Source: JAMCRM01 sp041685075 (lineage in GTDB: Bacteria; Acidobacteriota; Terriglobia; Bryobacterales; Bryobacteraceae). From it: a DNA stretch of 14,463 nt. Below the pieces are notes generated by a model. That model made no database searches, was not told where the DNA came from, and was given only the letters and a program-made list of their open reading frames with translations. Numbering within the stretch: position 1 is the stretch's first letter; every line of letters starts with the position of its first letter. The translations under genes and the position numbers were made by a program. Below, in pieces: positions 13,254 to 14,463 of the stretch. The stretch lies in contig JAWLGN010000137.1 in NCBI GenBank assembly GCA_041685075.1, positions 1-14,463 of the forward strand, given 5' to 3'.

Positions 13254-14135
13254 ATGCGGGCAATCATTCTGGCGGTATTGCTGGCGGCAGTGCTGGCGTT
13301 GCTCTCCGACAGCCTCAAGCGCCGGTTGCACGGGGCGTTGAAGCGGCGCCCGGCGCTGGTTTTTGCGGCCCCGGTGGCGCTGACCGCGGTCTTCGCGGGT
13401 GCAGCGGCGGCGGTGGGGGCCGCGGGTTTCTCGCTGCTTGCCGCCATGCTGGCCTATACGCTGGCTCCGGCGGCGTGCGTTTGGGCGCTGGGTCCGGGGA
13501 CGCGGGAGGAGCGGCCGGCGGCATTCGATTTCGTTGCCGTGGCGCTACTGTGGCTTCCGCTGGAGTTGGGCGCGGGGGCCTCGCTGGTGCCGCGGGCGGC
13601 GCAGGGTTTCCTCCATAGCGTGGCCTACGGGGTGGCGATACTGCTGGCTTTGGTGCTGTTCGCGGGCTTCCGGGCGCTGCCCGGAATGAAGTACAACCTG
13701 CCGCGCGGGAGGCGCGATTTCGAGGCGCCCGCCGTAGGCTTCCTGCTGCTGGCGCCGGTGTTGTACGGGCTGGGCGCCTGGGTGGGGTTTCTCGAACCGC
13801 CGCACGCGCCGCCGGACCCGCGTCCCGGCGCCATGGCGGCGCGCTGGGCCGTGATATTCGCCGCCACGGCGCTGCCGGAGGAGATTCTGTTCCGCTCCCT
13901 CATCCAGAACCTGCTGATGCTGCGTTTCGGTTTCGGCAACGCGGTGCTGGCCATTTCGGCCGCAATCTTCGGGCTGGCGCACCTGAACAACGGCGGCTTC
14001 CCGAACTGGCGCTACGCGGTGCTGGCGGCGGTGGCGGGTTTTGGATTCGGCAAGGTGTTCCAGTCGAGCGGCAGCGTGCTCTCGCCGGCGGCCGTTCACG
14101 CCACGGTGAACGCGGTAAAGCACTTCGTCCTGTAA
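13254..14135 (+). CDS. CPBP family intramembrane metalloprotease (CAAX/Abi-like)
   Basis: The product is 293 aa with about eight hydrophobic segments, an inner-membrane protein. The C-terminal domain carries all CPBP (PF02517) motifs: LPEEILFR with E209, E210 and R214, FGLAHLNN with F239 and H243, and HATVNAV with H282 and N286. These form the intramembrane active site in Rce1-type proteases. Bacterial members serve in bacteriocin self-immunity, signalling or membrane-protein processing; no partner gene is seen here, so the role is open. The N-terminal ~150 residues are extra membrane helices without a recognised family. The ATG at 13254 follows a GTGGAGG ribosome site. It is convergent with the TonB receptor gene across a terminator hairpin. 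Confidence 0.88.
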   Translation: MRAIILAVLLAAVLALLSDSLKRRLHGALKRRPALVFAAPVALTAVFAGAAAAVGAAGFSLLAAMLAYTLAPAACVWALGPGTREERPAAFDFVAVALLWLPLELGAGASLVPRAAQGFLHSVAYGVAILLALVLFAGFRALPGMKYNLPRGRRDFEAPAVGFLLLAPVLYGLGAWVGFLEPPHAPPDPRPGAMAARWAVIFAATALPEEILFRSLIQNLLMLRFGFGNAVLAISAAIFGLAHLNNGGFPNWRYAVLAAVAGFGFGKVFQSSGSVLSPAAVHATVNAVKHFVL

Positions 14136-14150
14136 GGCCGTTCCGGCGGA

Positions 14151-14185
14151 GGAAAAGAGCGGGGCGGCAGGGTGCGCCGCCCCGC
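14151..14185 (-). terminator. Intrinsic terminator for the TonB-dependent receptor gene
   Basis: A perfect 10-bp GC stem (14159-14168 with 14176-14185) encloses a 7-nt loop. On the minus strand it is followed by CTCTTTTCC, a short U-rich run, 18 bp past the receptor stop. It lies between convergent genes; on the plus strand no U tract follows directly, though the hairpin may still slow read-through from the protease gene. Confidence 0.7.
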
Positions 14186-14202
14186 GGGGTCAGGGTGGGG
14201 GT

Positions 14203-14463
14203 TTAAAAGTAGAATTTCAGGCCGAGCTGGATGTTGCGCTCGCCCTGCGCGCTGGTCAGTTCGCCGAAGGTGGCGGAGGCCACCGAGCGCACCGGTCCCT
14301 GGAAGATCGGGGTATTGGTCAGGTTGTACATCTCACCGCGGAACTCGAGACGGTACTTCTCGGTGAGCGGGAAGTACTTCTGGATGGAGAGCGAGAAGTT
14401 CTTGAGACCGGGTCCGCGGACCACGCCCACGCCGGAGTTGCCGAAGGTGCCGGTAGCGGGCTG
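14203..14463 (-). CDS. Oar-like TonB-dependent receptor, C-terminal end (partial)
   Basis: The last 86 residues of a protein that begins beyond the right edge are visible. They show the C-terminal barrel strands of the large Oar-like TonB-dependent receptors with a carboxypeptidase-regulatory-like N-terminus that are abundant in Acidobacteriota: GTFGNSG, then RGPGLKNFSLSIQKYFPL, then YRLEFRGEMYNLTNTPIF, then GERNIQLGLKFYF. The final aromatic residue (F) is the usual outer-membrane barrel signal. It likely takes up or binds a ligand at the outer membrane, energised through TonB; the ligand cannot be judged from this fragment. Confidence 0.85.
   Translation of the reverse strand, partial: QPATGTFGNSGVGVVRGPGLKNFSLSIQKYFPLTEKYRLEFRGEMYNLTNTPIFQGPVRSVASATFGELTSAQGERNIQLGLKFYF

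Overview
The window is a GC-rich bacterial chromosome segment with tightly packed, often overlapping genes. It looks like Acidobacteriota, probably the Bryobacterales/Solibacter branch. That placement is an inference from the Oar-like TonB-dependent receptor C-terminus at the right edge, the TIR-STAND-type protein at the left edge and the high GC. No insertion sequence, phage gene or CRISPR array was seen. One tRNA gene, tRNA-Ser(GCU), is present.

Left part (1-5529). A minus-strand gene runs off the left edge and encodes a TIR domain followed by a STAND/NB-ARC-like domain whose nucleotide-binding residues look eroded. Divergent from it is a tight plus-strand run of four genes: a DUF892 ferritin-like protein, a PQQ-type sugar dehydrogenase lipoprotein, an unrecognised 180-aa protein, and an AlkD-like DNA glycosylase. 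The last has a near-perfect extended -10 promoter just before its start codon. A small secreted TonB C-terminal-domain protein lies convergent to alkD and overlaps its 3' end. A diacylglycerol/lipid kinase family gene is divergent from the TonB gene.

Central part (5491-12365). This is a two-armed glycerol-phosphate/polyol locus. The minus-strand arm is four overlapping genes: SorC-family regulator, sn-glycerol-1-phosphate dehydrogenase (AraM/EgsA family), exported glycerophosphodiester phosphodiesterase, and an MFS transporter of the polyol permease type. The plus-strand arm is two overlapping genes: a HAD-IIA (NagD/AraL-like) phosphatase and a GlpD-type FAD-dependent glycerol-3-phosphate dehydrogenase. 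The roughly 150-bp AT-richer divergent region between the arms holds two recognisable sigma70-type promoters, a perfect 9-bp inverted repeat over the start of the plus operon, a near-identical half site near the regulator start, and three AATG motifs spaced exactly 11 bp apart. Together the genes could hydrolyse glycerophosphodiesters and feed both glycerol-phosphate enantiomers to dihydroxyacetone phosphate under SorC-type control. No kinase is encoded in the window.

Right part (12366-14463). This holds a periplasmic Cu/Zn superoxide dismutase, tRNA-Ser(GCU) with an encoded CCA end, a CPBP-family intramembrane protease, a strong hairpin terminator, and the C-terminus of an Oar-like TonB-dependent outer-membrane receptor that continues past the right edge.
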